Assembly: GCF_002216685.1 (NCBI RefSeq)
Contig: NZ_CP022353.1
Location: 1 to 64,000 of the forward strand
DNA length: 64,000 bases
Reading direction: 5' to 3'
Source of the DNA: Vibrio tarriae
GTDB lineage: Bacteria; Pseudomonadota; Gammaproteobacteria; Enterobacterales; Vibrionaceae
In this document: positions 63,825 through 64,000 of the stretch, piece by piece
How the letters are laid out: the number at the start of each line of letters is the position of its first letter
Numbering within the stretch: position 1 is the first letter of the stretch
The notes under the pieces: generated by a model
What the model saw: only the letters and a program-made list of their open reading frames with translations
Database searches by the model: none
What the model was told of the DNA's origin: nothing
Program-made: the position numbers and the translations under genes

Positions 63825-64000
63825 ATGAAACAGTGCGCACACACCAAGGTTTGGCAAACCATTGTCGCTGAAGCTCGCGAGCAATCTGAGCAAGAGCCGA
63901 TGCTCGCCAGTTTTTACCACGCCACTATTATCAAGCATGACAGTTTAAAAGCAGCCTTGAGTTATATTCTGGCCAACCGTTTGAATACCGCCTCCATGCC
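63825..64000 (+). CDS. cysE: Serine O-acetyltransferase, N-terminal part
   Basis: The first 58 residues only; the window ends inside the gene. MKQCAHTKVWQTIVAEAREQ and SFYHATIIKHDSLKAALSYILANRL match the N-terminal helical domain of CysE, which acetylates serine in the first step of cysteine synthesis. The order secB-gpsA-cysE is the same as in E. coli. Confidence 0.93.
   Translation, partial: MKQCAHTKVWQTIVAEAREQSEQEPMLASFYHATIIKHDSLKAALSYILANRLNTASM

Overview
This window is core chromosomal DNA of a gammaproteobacterium, most likely a Vibrio of the V. cholerae group. The reasons are the gene order (spoT-rpoZ-gmk-yhhQ, a VC_2705-type symporter pair, an NhaP2 antiporter, dsbD-dcuA-aspA, fxsA, trmL, sodA, cpxAR/cpxP/fieF/pfkA, met genes, priA-cytR-ftsN-hslVU-menA-rraA, groESL, epmB/efp/frd/epmA, secB-gpsA-cysE) and the proteins themselves, which read as Vibrio orthologues. 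The species call comes from memory of gene order and was not checked by a search. I see no rRNA, tRNA, CRISPR array, prophage or insertion sequence.

Layout. 1-3.05 kb: the end of a sugar-type ABC permease, a family 3 glycoside hydrolase and a PAS-GGDEF protein; this block lies where greB often faces ompR and looks accessory. 3.4-5.5 kb: ompR-envZ. 5.5-10.9 kb (minus): recG, spoT, rpoZ and gmk. recG is split by one extra base in an 8-base homopolymer. 11.1-16.8 kb: yhhQ behind a candidate preQ1-I riboswitch, the Na+/solute symporter pair, nhaP2 and a LuxR-type response regulator. 17-24.8 kb: dsbD, dcuA, aspA, a second PAS-GGDEF protein, fxsA, trmL and sodA. 24.9-31.7 kb: cpxAR facing cpxP, then fieF, pfkA, glpX and zapB. 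31.8-37.1 kb: a methionine cluster (metF, metBL, metJ) with tandem MetJ boxes. 37.2-48.7 kb: malic enzyme, rpmE, priA, cytR, ftsN, hslVU, menA, rraA and a MATE exporter. 48.8-54.9 kb: tpiA, an orphan CHMI-family isomerase, small DUF proteins, a cysteine-containing HTH regulator, groESL and an exported repeat protein. 55-64 kb: epmB, efp, frdABCD, epmA, a rhodanese protein, secB, gpsA and the start of cysE.

Functional themes. Envelope stress and osmotic signalling are covered by OmpR/EnvZ, Cpx and DsbD. Anaerobic C4-dicarboxylate metabolism is covered by AspA, DcuA and FrdABCD: aspartate to fumarate, exchange with succinate, and fumarate respiration, with MenA supplying the quinone. The central glycolysis/gluconeogenesis enzymes are PfkA, GlpX and TpiA. 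EF-P and its lysylation enzymes EpmA and EpmB lie within about 6.3 kb. Regulatory DNA visible by eye includes a Fur box at sodA, a CpxR box between cpxR and cpxP, CRP sites before cytR and between frdA and epmA, a heat-shock-type promoter before groES, MetJ boxes, the riboswitch and many hairpin terminators.

Most of the window is ordinary. The points most worth a second look are the recG frameshift, the riboswitch, the accessory block beside ompR, the SufR-like regulator and the exported repeat protein after groEL.
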